Origin: a virus
IMG/VR virus record: IMGVR_UViG_3300037294_000299
Location: 1 to 33,507 of that record
DNA: 33,507 nucleotides
Direction: 5' to 3' (one strand)
Shown here: piece after piece, positions 7,455 to 15,928 of the stretch
How the letters are laid out: each line of letters begins with the position of its first letter
How positions within the stretch are numbered: the stretch's first letter is position 1
The notes under the pieces: model-generated
Database searches by the model: none
Seen by the model: only the letters and a program-made list of their open reading frames with translations
What the model was told of the DNA's origin: nothing
Program-made: the position numbers and the translations under genes

Positions 7455-8666
7455 TTACGGATTTTTCATTAAATGTTTCTTTCCATCACTACTCCAAGGA
7501 TCACTAGCCCATAATCGGTAGGAGTGCCACACGTATAATGACCTAATTAATCCTAGTTTCAATCCTTTTTCTCTGACTTTTACGTTAAATATCGTATCAA
7601 AACTAATACTATTCTCTTGGAATCCTCCGACTAAATCAAAGGTACTTTTTTTGAATGCCATAAAAAAGCCCGCTATTCCATGCTCAATAGGTTCAATTCC
7701 TGAACCGATGTAAGAATTAGCTATCAGATTATGATTTCTCATATTCATATCATCTGAGAATTTACCCCCGTTACATTGCCTAGTTTCTTTTATCCGGTTG
7801 GTATAGCATCCAACAAGGCCAAACTTTGTACCATCTAATTGTAAGGCTTCCTTAACTCGTTTTCCCCAATCGCTAGTTATATAGCAAATGTCCCCATCCT
7901 GGATAACTATCCAATCATTAGGATTCTCAATAAGCCTGCAGAACCGATTAATAGCCCCTCCAATATTCAAATCAGAACTCCAAGGATTAGAATACCATAC
8001 GTTGAAGTCAACTCTTTTTCCAGATCCGATATGACCACTATTTAACTTGAAATAGGAATACATGACCGCTCTTTTAATGCCCTGTATTCTAAATCCCGTA
8101 ATATGGCAAGCAATTGGAATCGTTAACTGATCCCTATGAGAATATTCCTGGACTAACTCATTCCAAACAGTTTCTAATTCCTGAACTTCTTTAGATTTGT
8201 CCCGAATCATTATCCCAGACTCCCATAAACCTAAATCATCTTTGAAGTTTATTTCCTTAGCATAGTCTAAAGTTCGCTTACAATTAATTTCAGTATCTTT
8301 TTCAATCTGAATTACCTTTTTAGCCTCATCTTCAATATTTTTCCTAGATTGATGAATAGATTTCATTAGACCGCCTTTATAATAGTGATTAATCAAGTCG
8401 TTAGGACTAGATATTAATTCAATATTGGAGTCATGGTAAATCGTTAAATCATAGCCTTTAGTATATTCATGGCTTAAAATCTTGATCCTTCTTTGTTGCT
8501 TAATTGGGTTAATTTCACGCTCAATATATTTCATTTCCCATCCCTGAACCTTTAGCGTTTTATCATCGGTGAAACACCAATAATCAAAGCCTGAATAGAC
8601 ATTTGCTTTCTTTAGAACGTCGTATCCGTTCGTTAATACGGTGTAGATTAGTTTTTTATTAGCCAT
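7455..8666 (-). CDS. Two-domain glycosyltransferase-like protein
   Basis: The 403-residue protein seems to fuse two sugar-transfer domains. Residues 1-200 resemble DUF616/TOD1-like glycosyltransferases: YTVLTNGYD, FDYWCFTDD, then QQRRIKILSHEY and YDLTIYHDSNI. Residues 215-403 resemble a GT-A fold with a QDGD metal or nucleotide-sugar motif at 256-259, a GFFMAFKK stretch, VGGF, FDTIF (356-360) and a late YVWHSYR. The gene overlaps the upstream methyltransferase by 19 bases, so the two are probably co-translated. Its place between the capsid gene and the connector suggests modification of capsid or surface sugars, but the acceptor is unknown. No signal peptide or membrane segment is seen. Confidence 0.75.
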   Translation of the reverse strand: MANKKLIYTVLTNGYDVLKKANVYSGFDYWCFTDDKTLKVQGWEMKYIEREINPIKQQRRIKILSHEYTKGYDLTIYHDSNIELISSPNDLINHYYKGGLMKSIHQSRKNIEDEAKKVIQIEKDTEINCKRTLDYAKEINFKDDLGLWESGIMIRDKSKEVQELETVWNELVQEYSHRDQLTIPIACHITGFRIQGIKRAVMYSYFKLNSGHIGSGKRVDFNVWYSNPWSSDLNIGGAINRFCRLIENPNDWIVIQDGDICYITSDWGKRVKEALQLDGTKFGLVGCYTNRIKETRQCNGGKFSDDMNMRNHNLIANSYIGSGIEPIEHGIAGFFMAFKKSTFDLVGGFQENSISFDTIFNVKVREKGLKLGLIRSLYVWHSYRLWASDPWSSDGKKHLMKNP

Positions 8667-9187
8667 CCTTCAGAATCAAAGTAATCCACAAATGAAATAT
8701 CAGAGGTAAATCCTATCTCTAGCTTATGATTAGACTTTTTAATACATCCTAAGCCATATTGCTCGTCAATGTAGGATAGCTTCAATTTAGTTGACTTAAG
8801 GCCATGCCAGCACTTAAAAACGTCTCCTGTCCATTCCTTAGAATTTCTTGGTATCAATGTCATTTCCTCATTACTAGGTTTAATGTCATGAATGAGAATC
8901 ACCCCGCCTTTATTCAAGACCTTCCAAGAGTTTAAAATATCCCTTTCGACTTGTTCCGAATGATGCAAGCCATCAATAAAAATCAGATCAAATTTATCTT
9001 CGTTATGAGTGAAATATTCATCTGATTGCATTACAGCAATATCTTTTCCTTTACCGATCGGATCAATACCTATCTTAGTTTCGCATTTGATCTTATTGAA
9101 ATTGTGCCCATCACCGGAACCGATTTCAAGGTAGGATTTAAACCCGTTTTTATTAATTAGATCTTGGATTATGTTTTCTTTTTTCAT
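8648..9187 (-). CDS. Class I SAM-dependent methyltransferase
   Basis: The 179-residue protein has the class I methyltransferase landmarks. Motif I is EIGSGDG (21-27), the acidic residue after strand 2 is in GIDP (40-43), FDLIFIDGLHH is at 67-76, and a late GGVILIHD at 94-101. The pattern is closest to the small Methyltransf_24 type enzymes that often modify sugars or small molecules. It overlaps the glycosyltransferase gene, so I infer they act on the same product, for instance a methylated glycan. A role in DNA methylation is unlikely, as no DPPY or NPPY motif is present. Confidence 0.8.
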   Translation of the reverse strand: MKKENIIQDLINKNGFKSYLEIGSGDGHNFNKIKCETKIGIDPIGKGKDIAVMQSDEYFTHNEDKFDLIFIDGLHHSEQVERDILNSWKVLNKGGVILIHDIKPSNEEMTLIPRNSKEWTGDVFKCWHGLKSTKLKLSYIDEQYGLGCIKKSNHKLEIGFTSDISFVDYFDSEGWLIKN

Positions 9188-9247
9188 GTCTGATTACGTT
9201 TAAAATGATTTTTGGTATAAGGAATGGTGTATATATCGGAGTTATGG

Positions 9248-9568
9248 TCAATTAGGCAATGGGTGAATTTCAAATAAAATATCCAAAAAATCCCCACCTG
9301 TGATTTCACCATTTAAGCAGTCAATTAAGGCTTGATTGATTGTTATTGTAATTTTCTCATTTTCTGTTATCTCCCTTAACTTTCCTGTATATCTACTTTC
9401 TAATATTTTTTGAATTAAAAGTTTGTCAGGCGATGCGATCCATTGATCTGTGAAGAATTTACATTGAGCTTTAAATAGTTTTAATTCAATGTCACTTAAA
9501 TCACTGACCATAACACCACCTTGACCAGATAGGGTCTCCTGCTTATTATCTTGATTTTTACTACTCAT
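9248..9568 (-). CDS. Unknown 106-residue protein in the accessory block
   Basis: The protein (MSSKNQDNKQETLSGQGG...) has a polar, probably disordered N-terminus of about 20 residues. A helical, charged body follows with LKLFKAQCKFFTDQWIASPD and an ILESRYTGKLREITENEK segment. I recognise no family. It is transcribed with the methyltransferase and glycosyltransferase genes downstream. The 60-base gaps on both sides hold no further frame that I can support. Confidence 0.6.
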   Translation of the reverse strand: MSSKNQDNKQETLSGQGGVMVSDLSDIELKLFKAQCKFFTDQWIASPDKLLIQKILESRYTGKLREITENEKITITINQALIDCLNGEITGGDFLDILFEIHPLPN

Positions 9569-9628
9569 AATGTTTTGTTTAAGTTGATATTTTATTTTCT
9601 CACTCCCTACCTCGTCAAGCCTCAGACG

Positions 9629-9811
9629 TTAGCCATTATCAAGTCTATTCAGTAACTGCGTCAAATAAATATCAATCATAACTTCATCTAATCCTGCATC
9701 TAAGCTAATCCTGAAAGTTTTAGCCTTACCTCCGTCATTTGGCATGTAAGTACCATCATAGGTAACGAAACTATCATTTTTCAACTCTCGCTTGATTGTG
9801 TAGCTAATCAT
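9629..9811 (-). CDS. Small unknown protein
   Basis: This 60-residue frame (MISYTIKRELKNDSFVTYDG...) overlaps the end of the upstream gene by eight bases, which supports translation. It is beta-rich at the start with a helical end (IDIYLTQLLNRLDNG). No motif is recognised. It belongs to the accessory block between capsid and connector genes. Confidence 0.55.
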   Translation of the reverse strand: MISYTIKRELKNDSFVTYDGTYMPNDGGKAKTFRISLDAGLDEVMIDIYLTQLLNRLDNG

Positions 9812-10412
9812 TGTTTAGGTATTCTTTAGCAAACTTAGCTATTTTAGAAGCCTTATCATGTCCAATTGCATGTGAAAATCTTAATTCTAATCTAGAAGAT
9901 TCGTTACCTGGATCTACTTTTGACCAGTAATTCAAATCTACCTTAATCCTTTTAGGTAGCTTCTTAGCCCATTTGCCTTTGTCGTAAATTTTAACTTGTC
10001 CGTAAAAAAACCAATCAAATTCTTTTTCATAGGTGAATTTATGTTTTCCAGTGGTGACAACATGTACTAATTCTCCACATGGTAATTCAAAACGATCTCC
10101 CTCATTGAACATCTCATACAACTCAAAAGCACTAGCCCTTAATTGATCACCGTAGGCTTGTTCGGTTGATGGTTTAGAGTTTATGTAACTTATAACATTG
10201 CCTGTTTCAGTTCTAAACCCGATAGAATCTCGCCCGCAAACCTTTCTTACTTTATTATTAACTAGGTTTTGCACAAACTCCACCCCCTCCCAAATGTAAT
10301 TTGGTTTTACATGAATTAATGTTCCTAGCTTATCCGATTCCTTGTAATTGGAAATATCAAACCCTTCCTTTTCGCAAATAGCCTTGAGCCGTTCAAAATC
10401 TTCTGTTTTCAT
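9804..10412 (-). CDS. Unknown 202-residue protein, first gene of the accessory block
   Basis: The protein (MKTEDFERLKAICEKEGFDI...) is soluble with mixed structure, aromatic residues (EFDWFFYGQVKIYDKGKW) and no recognised motif. It directly follows a terminator for the capsid gene and a candidate promoter, so it opens a new transcription unit that runs through the methyltransferase and glycosyltransferase into the connector genes. Function is unknown. Confidence 0.65.
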   Translation of the reverse strand: MKTEDFERLKAICEKEGFDISNYKESDKLGTLIHVKPNYIWEGVEFVQNLVNNKVRKVCGRDSIGFRTETGNVISYINSKPSTEQAYGDQLRASAFELYEMFNEGDRFELPCGELVHVVTTGKHKFTYEKEFDWFFYGQVKIYDKGKWAKKLPKRIKVDLNYWSKVDPGNESSRLELRFSHAIGHDKASKIAKFAKEYLNND

Positions 10413-10433
10413 AATTTGTTCCGTTTAGTTCCC

Positions 10434-10463
10434 TAAATTTAAACCATTATTTTTATTAAACAA
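10434..10463 (-). promoter_or_regulatory. Candidate promoter of the accessory and connector unit
   Basis: On the minus strand TTG (10463-10461), a 19-base spacer and TAAATTTA (10441-10434, seven of eight to TAnnTTTG) lie about 22 bases before the ATG at 10412. The position right after the capsid terminator makes a restart of transcription plausible. Confidence 0.5.
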
Positions 10464-10464
10464 T

Positions 10465-10492
10465 AAAAAAACCCCCGAATAATATTCGAGGG
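10465..10492 (-). terminator. Terminator after the capsid gene
   Basis: The minus-strand transcript forms CCCUCGAAU, loop AUU, AUUCGGGGG, a nine-pair stem with one U-G wobble that pairs cleanly only on this strand. A run of seven T residues follows. It lies about 28 bases downstream of the capsid stop codon. Confidence 0.85.
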
Positions 10493-10519
10493 CTTTCAAC
10501 CAAACTAAACAGAAATTTT

Positions 10520-11791
10520 TTAAGTAGTCTCCAAGATAGCTTTTGCGGCAGCGAAGGTTCCCTTAATCAAAACAGGTACATCGTTAGCGGAAACGAACTG
10601 AACGATTCTCTGCTCGATTCTAACCGTCTGCAAGTTATCAATGAAGTCAGTTCCAGATTCACCAATAGCAACCTGAATTCCTGATCTCAATTGAACATTG
10701 ATTACAGAAAGATCACCGCCGATAAAGTCAAGAGAAGCGGCTGAAAGTGCATTTGTTCCGATCAGTGGAACTCCCCAAGCTCTGACACCGCCCTGGGCAT
10801 CGAAAGTAACGCCAGCAGGTAACACGTAATGAGAATCAGTACCTTTAGCACTTAGCATAGAATGCAATTGACCGTTATCAACAAAGATTCCAGTTACCAT
10901 TCCGTTTGCAGCTTTAGCCTGAGCGATAATCGCATTGATTACATCCCAGTTAGTAGCATTGTCAACCGTACCTGGTAAAGTGGAACCACCTGTGAAGGTT
11001 GTGGACTTTGAAGCCAAACCTACCAATTGAGGGGAAGTGCCATTACCGTTAAAGAGTTGATTCTCGATAACCGTTTCCACTCGCTTAACCCCGTTGCTCT
11101 GAATGTAAGAGAATAGATACGCTGCATCCTCTAGCATCTCCATAGTCACTTTCATGTGAACTCCGATCTTCTCAACCTTGGCTCTTTGCTCTTTATATTG
11201 AACATCGATCTGAGTTTTAGAAACTCCTTCACCAATGAAAACAGGAACGCCCTCTTCATCGTACTCTTCAACCCATACAGCGTACTGAGTAGAGATTTGA
11301 CCTACCGATACATTTGAAAGGTAAGTAAGAAGTCTTTGTCTGATAGGAGATACAATACCTGTAAATTCAGATATTGTTACCTGACGGCTTGATGCTGCGT
11401 TTCCGATAGTCGAAGCCAAAGAGATAGTCCCTACCGCTTTTTCTTCAATCTCGAATACCAAAGGAGCTTTCAATCTTTCGTTTCCAGACTTCAATTTTAG
11501 AATCTCTTTCTGAATTGGCTCGTAAGCCTTCAAGAATGATTCTCTGAATGTCTCAGATTTTACAACGGTTTCGGCATTTCGCTTTTGGATCATCAAATCC
11601 AAATCCTGCAATTGCTTTTCTAGCTTTCCTGCATCTTCTTTGGATAGCATCCCATCCATTTTCTTAAGCAGTTCTTCAGCTTTTACCTCAGCTTCTTTAG
11701 CTAGTTTTTCAGCGTTTTCAGCTTTCGTGTTGAATGCTTCACCCGCCTTTTTGATTAGACCATCTACGGCCTCTAATGTTAATTCTTCCAT
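10520..11791 (-). CDS. Major capsid protein, HK97 type with N-terminal scaffold domain
   Basis: The 423-residue protein begins with about 100 residues of charged coiled coil (AFNTKAENAEKLAKEAEVKA, then LEKQLQDLDLMIQKRN). This matches the delta domain that HK97-type capsids use as internal scaffold and that the prohead protease removes. The rest reads as an HK97-fold body, with QISTQYAVWVEEYDEEG, EKIGVHMKVTMEMLEDA and a C-terminal DNLQTVRIEQRIVQFVS. It overlaps the protease gene by 13 bases and ends before a strong terminator, as expected for the most abundant virion protein. Confidence 0.93.
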   Translation of the reverse strand: MEELTLEAVDGLIKKAGEAFNTKAENAEKLAKEAEVKAEELLKKMDGMLSKEDAGKLEKQLQDLDLMIQKRNAETVVKSETFRESFLKAYEPIQKEILKLKSGNERLKAPLVFEIEEKAVGTISLASTIGNAASSRQVTISEFTGIVSPIRQRLLTYLSNVSVGQISTQYAVWVEEYDEEGVPVFIGEGVSKTQIDVQYKEQRAKVEKIGVHMKVTMEMLEDAAYLFSYIQSNGVKRVETVIENQLFNGNGTSPQLVGLASKSTTFTGGSTLPGTVDNATNWDVINAIIAQAKAANGMVTGIFVDNGQLHSMLSAKGTDSHYVLPAGVTFDAQGGVRAWGVPLIGTNALSAASLDFIGGDLSVINVQLRSGIQVAIGESGTDFIDNLQTVRIEQRIVQFVSANDVPVLIKGTFAAAKAILETT

Positions 11792-12459
11792 GATTCTAAT
11801 GATTTTTTTAAGTCGTTAAGAGTTATTTTATTCTTATCGGCTTCTCCAATCTTGGAAGTGGAATCTACCGGCTTCACTATTTCAAGAAGTGATTTTAATT
11901 GTATATCTAATAGTTGTAATGTTTCATCCGTTGCATCTGAGGTTTTGACGAACTTTTCTAGGATTGAGATGTAACTCATTGCATCCTTTAGGTTCTTAGC
12001 CTCTATAAATGTAGTCTCAGGATTTGCCCCTAGGAATTGAATAGCTGAGATTTCATAAAGTCCGACCTCTTTTAGCTTGTTGGCTTTTAATGTAGGATCA
12101 AAATGTTCTTTGATGATTCGGTATCCATAGGAATGCTGGTTAAAGATCCCAGACTCTACCATTTTCAAGAAATCTACCCCCAGGTTATGAGATCCTACTT
12201 TTGCCTCGTAAAATCCCCCGTCGTTTTCCTCGTATAGCTCAGTTATTACAGCAGGTACTTTAGTCCTATCATGATCCATTAAGAATTTGATTAGCTTCTT
12301 ACCTTGGGGCCCACGCTCAGAGATTGATTTAGAGAACATTCCATATTCGCCAATGTCCCCAGCCAAATCTTTTACGTTGTGTTTCGCAAATTGACCTTTA
12401 ACAATCCCTTGCTTTAGATCAATATCTTTAAAACCTAAATCAAACCCTTTATTGAACAT
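11779..12459 (-). CDS. Prohead maturation protease, HK97 type (S78)
   Basis: The 226-residue protein has the catalytic layout of the HK97 prohead protease: His63 in FLMDHDRTKVPA, Ser110 in QHSYGYRI and Glu136 in VGLYEISAIQF. It cleaves the capsid delta domain during maturation. The last 60 residues are charged and helical and may be self-cleaved. It lies directly upstream of the capsid gene. A strong promoter of its own (12477-12509) separates it from the plus-strand insertion that interrupts the portal-MuF-protease order. Confidence 0.92.
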   Translation of the reverse strand: MFNKGFDLGFKDIDLKQGIVKGQFAKHNVKDLAGDIGEYGMFSKSISERGPQGKKLIKFLMDHDRTKVPAVITELYEENDGGFYEAKVGSHNLGVDFLKMVESGIFNQHSYGYRIIKEHFDPTLKANKLKEVGLYEISAIQFLGANPETTFIEAKNLKDAMSYISILEKFVKTSDATDETLQLLDIQLKSLLEIVKPVDSTSKIGEADKNKITLNDLKKSLESWKN

Positions 12460-12476
12460 TCGCTTATTCGTTTAGA

Positions 12477-12509
12477 CAAATATACAAAATCTAAAAAATA
12501 AAATCCAAA
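12477..12509 (-). promoter_or_regulatory. Promoter of the protease and capsid genes
   Basis: On the minus strand TTTG (12509-12506), a 21-base spacer and a perfect TATATTTG (12484-12477) precede the ATG at 12459 by 17 bases. The following leader repeats that of the tail tube promoter (12462-12483 against 5517-5538, one mismatch in 22). It restores expression of the head genes downstream of the antisense insertion. Confidence 0.75.
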
Positions 12510-12547
12510 TTGGTTTGATTAGTCAAATATTTAGGTTTATATTTAGG

Positions 12548-12908
12548 CACAACGGGATGCAGATAGGCGAAGAAGCCGAAACGAGAACTTAATTTAAAAC
12601 GATAAATTTGATACTTATGAAAAATATTCTTATGAAACTGAAACGGCTTTTTTGCCTATGTGCTGTTAGCAGTAGTGCTTCACGACACTTCTTGTTTGCA
12701 GCAACATTCAAATTGGATACTTACGAAACCGCTATACAGAATTTTGGACACGTTAGAAAAACAGATTTCCCAACAATTACAAACTTGAAAGATGTGGTTA
12801 GGTCTTACCACAAAAAAGCAAATAACATTGTAATACTTTCAGTTAGTGAGGTTAAAGAAGATGAATTTAAGCGGTTTTTTTTGGAGCAGGATTAGCATTA
12901 CTGCTAAC
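12548..12908 (+). mobile_element. Gene cassette A with GTTAGC-type inverted repeats
   Basis: The segment begins near CACAACGGGATGCAG and holds one plus-strand ORF. GTTAGCAGTAGTGCT at 12665-12679 is repeated inverted, with one mismatch in 15, at 12894-12908, where it starts inside the stop codon. The 17 bases at 12660-12676 recur at 29173-29189 with one difference and in the same reading frame. It splits the minus-strand head module. No recombinase is encoded and the right end is unclear. Calling it a mobile cassette is an inference from its similarity to cassette B. Confidence 0.45.
12617..12895 (+). CDS. Unknown 92-residue cassette protein
   Basis: I chose the ATG at 12617 (MKNILMKLKRLFCLCAVSSS); an in-frame TTG at 12608 is possible. 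The first 20 residues look like a weak hydrophobic leader but are part of the repeated cassette start (LCAVSSS here, LVGAVSGS in the HNH gene at 29112). The remainder, from ATFKLDTYETAIQNFG, is a small alpha/beta domain with a NNIVILSVSEVKEDEFKRFF end. No family is recognised. The gene is antisense to the head genes, so it is probably a passenger unrelated to virion assembly. Confidence 0.5.
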   Translation: MKNILMKLKRLFCLCAVSSSASRHFLFAATFKLDTYETAIQNFGHVRKTDFPTITNLKDVVRSYHKKANNIVILSVSEVKEDEFKRFFLEQD

Positions 12909-12954
12909 GGGGATGATTGACCAAGTGCTATTAAAAATATAAACAACAAAAGAA

Positions 12955-13275
12955 ATGGAACTGATTGAAAAGTGGGAAAAGAGATACTCCGACTTAAACG
13001 AGGAATATTTGAGAACCAAAGGAATGATGACAGAAAGAGAAATCAATGAGTGCTTATTGCATTTAAGGAGTATTTCTGGATTTATAGAGGATTTAAAAGC
13101 ATTGGGTCAATCTGGTGTTGTAGATAGTGACGACCTTATTAGCAGGGAGTCTTTAATAGAGCAGATTAGTCAGACTAACCAATACTATAAAAAAGAAGGG
13201 AGATTTGATTATTCAGCAGGGCTTGAAAAAGCAAGATACTTAGTAGCAAGACATGGAAGAGAGGACGTTTTGTAG
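12955..13275 (+). CDS. Unknown coiled-coil protein next to cassette A
   Basis: The 106-residue protein (MELIEKWEKRYSDLNEEYLR...) is highly charged and almost entirely helical. Heptad-like stretches occur at about 1-45 and 60-100. It has no recognised domain. It lies on the plus strand 59 bases after the cassette ORF and converges with the MuF gene. An imperfect hairpin at 13296-13314 without a T-run follows. It probably forms one inserted unit with the preceding gene. Confidence 0.6.
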   Translation: MELIEKWEKRYSDLNEEYLRTKGMMTEREINECLLHLRSISGFIEDLKALGQSGVVDSDDLISRESLIEQISQTNQYYKKEGRFDYSAGLEKARYLVARHGREDVL

Positions 13276-13359
13276 TCATTATCTACAACTCGGAAATAGA
13301 TGTAATACGTCTATATATCTGTTTAAAAATCAATTTTATATTTCGATAGATTAAATCAA

Positions 13360-14109
13360 TTAAAACGATTCTGGATAATTACGCCTTGCATATCGTTCTG
13401 AAATGTACACTACCGAACATCTGCAATTGATAGTTTGAGAAGCTCCACCGTTTAAATCTCCAGGCTTATCCATTCCACCTCCTAAATCGAATAGGCTATT
13501 TTTTGGAATAGGCTTATTCTGTATTGCGATATGTTCAGGCCTAGGCTCTCTAGCTCCTGAGTGCATCCATATCTTGTATAAAGTAGTTCCCGACTCTCGT
13601 TCCCAATCATTTGCAGATCGTTCTTTTCCTACATTGTTTGCCCTTGTGCTTTCGGTTGTGGCAATTGCTAAGGCCCTCTTTTTAGAACCTATCAAGTCAA
13701 TCAATAGCTTTTGAGTCTGACCCGGATTCATACCATTTTCAATAGCATCTCCTAATACTGTTCTGATTTGTGCCAATGTATTATCATTGACCTTGGTAAT
13801 CATGCCTCCAAGATTATCTATTACCCATGACCTAATCCACGCTTTCCAAGTGGATAGGAAAAAACTAGAAGGTACAAAGCTCTTTTGTGCCGGCTCAAAT
13901 GATCTGATTCGATTATATTCTTTAGTCGCAGAATCCACAAAAACACGCTCGTAGAATCTTTGATAAGCCTTAACCATTATTTGAGGATCTGGATTTTCCA
14001 CCGCTTGCGCTCTCAATGCTTCAAGAAATATATTAGTCCCAAATCGGATATAAGCATTCATATCTGATCTGTTTTGTCTTCTTAGTTTGGATAGATTGAG
14101 TTTAGGCAT
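13360..14109 (-). CDS. MuF-like minor head protein (SPP1 gp7 family)
   Basis: The protein of about 249 residues ends with the typical Mu gpF C-terminal module: YKIWMHSGAREPRPEHIAI, a loop with PKNSLFDL, then GGASQTINCRCSVVYIS with the conserved NCRC. Such proteins bind the portal and are packaged in the head. I chose the ATG at 14109 (MPKLNLSKLRRQ), which overlaps the portal stop by eight bases; a GTG further up at 14130 is less likely. No toxin domain is attached. It is separated from the protease by the plus-strand insertion. Confidence 0.88.
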   Translation of the reverse strand: MPKLNLSKLRRQNRSDMNAYIRFGTNIFLEALRAQAVENPDPQIMVKAYQRFYERVFVDSATKEYNRIRSFEPAQKSFVPSSFFLSTWKAWIRSWVIDNLGGMITKVNDNTLAQIRTVLGDAIENGMNPGQTQKLLIDLIGSKKRALAIATTESTRANNVGKERSANDWERESGTTLYKIWMHSGAREPRPEHIAIQNKPIPKNSLFDLGGGMDKPGDLNGGASQTINCRCSVVYISERYARRNYPESF

Positions 14110-15481
14110 TCCCAAAATCACTAAAATCACCGCCTCCCATGCTCATAGCCTCGGTACTTGATATAAGGCTTGAGCTTATCCAATGCATATCCATAGCCGG
14201 ATCTTCACTTAGATCGAAACCTGTCATAATCCTTAATTCGTTAGGAGTATAGGCTTTATTTTCTCCATAGGTTTTAAATAGTAACTCCATGTCAGGCTGG
14301 AGCTCAGCGAACTGCGTAGTATCAAAGTCTAATACTCGACCTTCCCAACCGTTCATTTGTAAGAACTCGTTTATTTTTTCCTCAAAGAGTTGTAATTGAG
14401 GCAAAACCACATCCGTAACCAATGATTTTTGAGCCCCTTCCAAATTGGCATTCGTGGCATTTGGCTTGAAAATAACAGGATTAACGCCCCAAAGTCCGCA
14501 TAGCTTTTCGTCATCATAATTCATGGAGTTGATTATATCTAAAGAAACAGGACTCAACCCTATTGAATCATATCGCAAAGGAATAGAACTAGCTACTATC
14601 CTATTTCTATTTGCTGATCCATCCACCCTTTCTTGGATACGTTGGTCTATTTGCGCTCTAGCTTCCGGTGTTGGCCATTGATCCGCATTCGGGAAATTAG
14701 GAGAAACAATACCTTTTGCACCTTCATTCTGCATGGCCTTTAATCCCGCTGCAACTGATTCGTTATTCTTTTGTAGAATGTTCTTACCCGCCAATAATGG
14801 GCTTTGACCTCTTAATTGAGAGCCTGCCGTATCCCAAGTCAGATTACTGTTTTTGATATGTAAAACATCGCTTGCAGGGATTTCAATTGACTGATTGCCT
14901 ATTGCTAGTTTATAGCCTTTAACTGGCATAAATGCCCCTCCACTTACTATCGCTACATAGTTAGCTGGCATTACCCAAAGTTCCACCAACTTACCTGCAT
15001 TCTTTCCCGTTTCGGGTCTGAACCCATAAATAAAAGCCTCTCCCAAAGTGTTGTACCACGTAGAAAGGTCTGAAATGAATTCCTTTGATGATTGCCTAGG
15101 ATTGGGATTTTTAATCAGTTTATGAAAGTCATCTAATGGATTCAGTTCGTTCAATTGCTTTTTAAATATTCGTTCCTGAGCCTTGATATTAGCGTTTGAG
15201 TTGTATTTGAAGGATTTATAAGACTTCATTACCTTTCCATCTTCTCGATAGGTAACAATTGGAACGGTTGCTGATTTGTCCGCTATCTTTTTAATAATGG
15301 AATAAACCATTGCATTCCCTTGATAGCCTTGCTCAATGTAGGTTCTGTTATTGGAGTCGTACCAGGTTATAAGGCTGTTATTCGTTGTATAGCCGTAAAT
15401 GATTCGATCTAATAGATTGACATCTGTTTCGGTTGTACGTATTGATTGAGGTGCTAGAAGGGCCTTAATAGCATTTAGCAT
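14102..15481 (-). CDS. Portal protein, HK97 type
   Basis: The 459-residue protein matches the HK97-type portal in size and order of motifs. It has an N-terminal YIEQGYQGNAMVYSIIKKIA helix, LIKNPNPRQSSKEF, a central LGEAFIYGF, VSLDIINSMNYDDEKLCGLWG, and the NATNANLEGAQKSLVTDVVLPQL helix with the C-terminal PNELRIMTGFDL. Twelve copies form the ring through which the terminase pumps DNA. It lies upstream of the MuF gene with an eight-base overlap. A terminator for the preceding gene lies just before it, so it must have its own start of transcription or depend on read-through. Confidence 0.93.
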   Translation of the reverse strand: MLNAIKALLAPQSIRTTETDVNLLDRIIYGYTTNNSLITWYDSNNRTYIEQGYQGNAMVYSIIKKIADKSATVPIVTYREDGKVMKSYKSFKYNSNANIKAQERIFKKQLNELNPLDDFHKLIKNPNPRQSSKEFISDLSTWYNTLGEAFIYGFRPETGKNAGKLVELWVMPANYVAIVSGGAFMPVKGYKLAIGNQSIEIPASDVLHIKNSNLTWDTAGSQLRGQSPLLAGKNILQKNNESVAAGLKAMQNEGAKGIVSPNFPNADQWPTPEARAQIDQRIQERVDGSANRNRIVASSIPLRYDSIGLSPVSLDIINSMNYDDEKLCGLWGVNPVIFKPNATNANLEGAQKSLVTDVVLPQLQLFEEKINEFLQMNGWEGRVLDFDTTQFAELQPDMELLFKTYGENKAYTPNELRIMTGFDLSEDPAMDMHWISSSLISSTEAMSMGGGDFSDFGNA

Positions 15482-15522
15482 ATTGCGTTTTCTTTTGCGT
15501 AAATTACGGCAAAAAATAGGAA

Positions 15523-15550
15523 TATAAAAAAAGCCCTATCTCTAGGGCTT
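15523..15550 (-). terminator. Terminator between the small terminase-side genes and portal
   Basis: AAGCCCTA, a four-base loop and TAGGGCTT (15531-15550) form a perfect eight-bp stem. On the minus strand a T-run (complement of 15523-15530) follows directly. It lies 20 bases after the stop codon of the gene at 15570. Confidence 0.85.
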
Positions 15551-15569
15551 AATCGGGTAATTATTCAAC

Positions 15570-15926
15570 TTAATTTTTTTCATTTACTATCTCTATCAAT
15601 TCCTCCCTTGAATTTATTATCGTTACTTCTTTGGATTTCCATGCCGAAAGTAACCCGATCAACTCAGTAAAGTCTTTTTCATTATCCACGTTTGTAATGT
15701 ACTCCAATACGTTTGTCAAGTAGTAAAATGTCTCTATTTCCTCTTCATTGTAAAAGGTATGAACTTTCTTGCTGATCCGTTCTAAGTCCGGCTTTAGGTT
15801 CTTTAGCTTGTTTAATAGGTAGGTATCAAACTGTTTCAGGTTTTTCGAGTTCCCGTATAAGTCGAGCATTACTTCCGCCATGCTTTGAAATACTAGAAAT
15901 GAAAGGGCTTGTTTTTGTCTAGTCAT
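15570..15926 (-). CDS. Unknown 118-residue helical protein
   Basis: The protein (MTRQKQALSFLVFQSMAEVM...) is mainly helical and charged, without membrane segment or recognised motif. It sits between the terminase and portal genes, three bases after the small membrane protein gene, and is followed by a terminator. A role in packaging is possible from position only. Confidence 0.65.
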   Translation of the reverse strand: MTRQKQALSFLVFQSMAEVMLDLYGNSKNLKQFDTYLLNKLKNLKPDLERISKKVHTFYNEEEIETFYYLTNVLEYITNVDNEKDFTELIGLLSAWKSKEVTIINSREELIEIVNEKN

Positions 15927-15928
15927 GG

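Noticed and set aside
13296-13314. Hairpin between the converging genes at 13275 and 13360 as a terminator
   Set aside because: Seven-bp stem with a wobble and no T-run; too weak to call.
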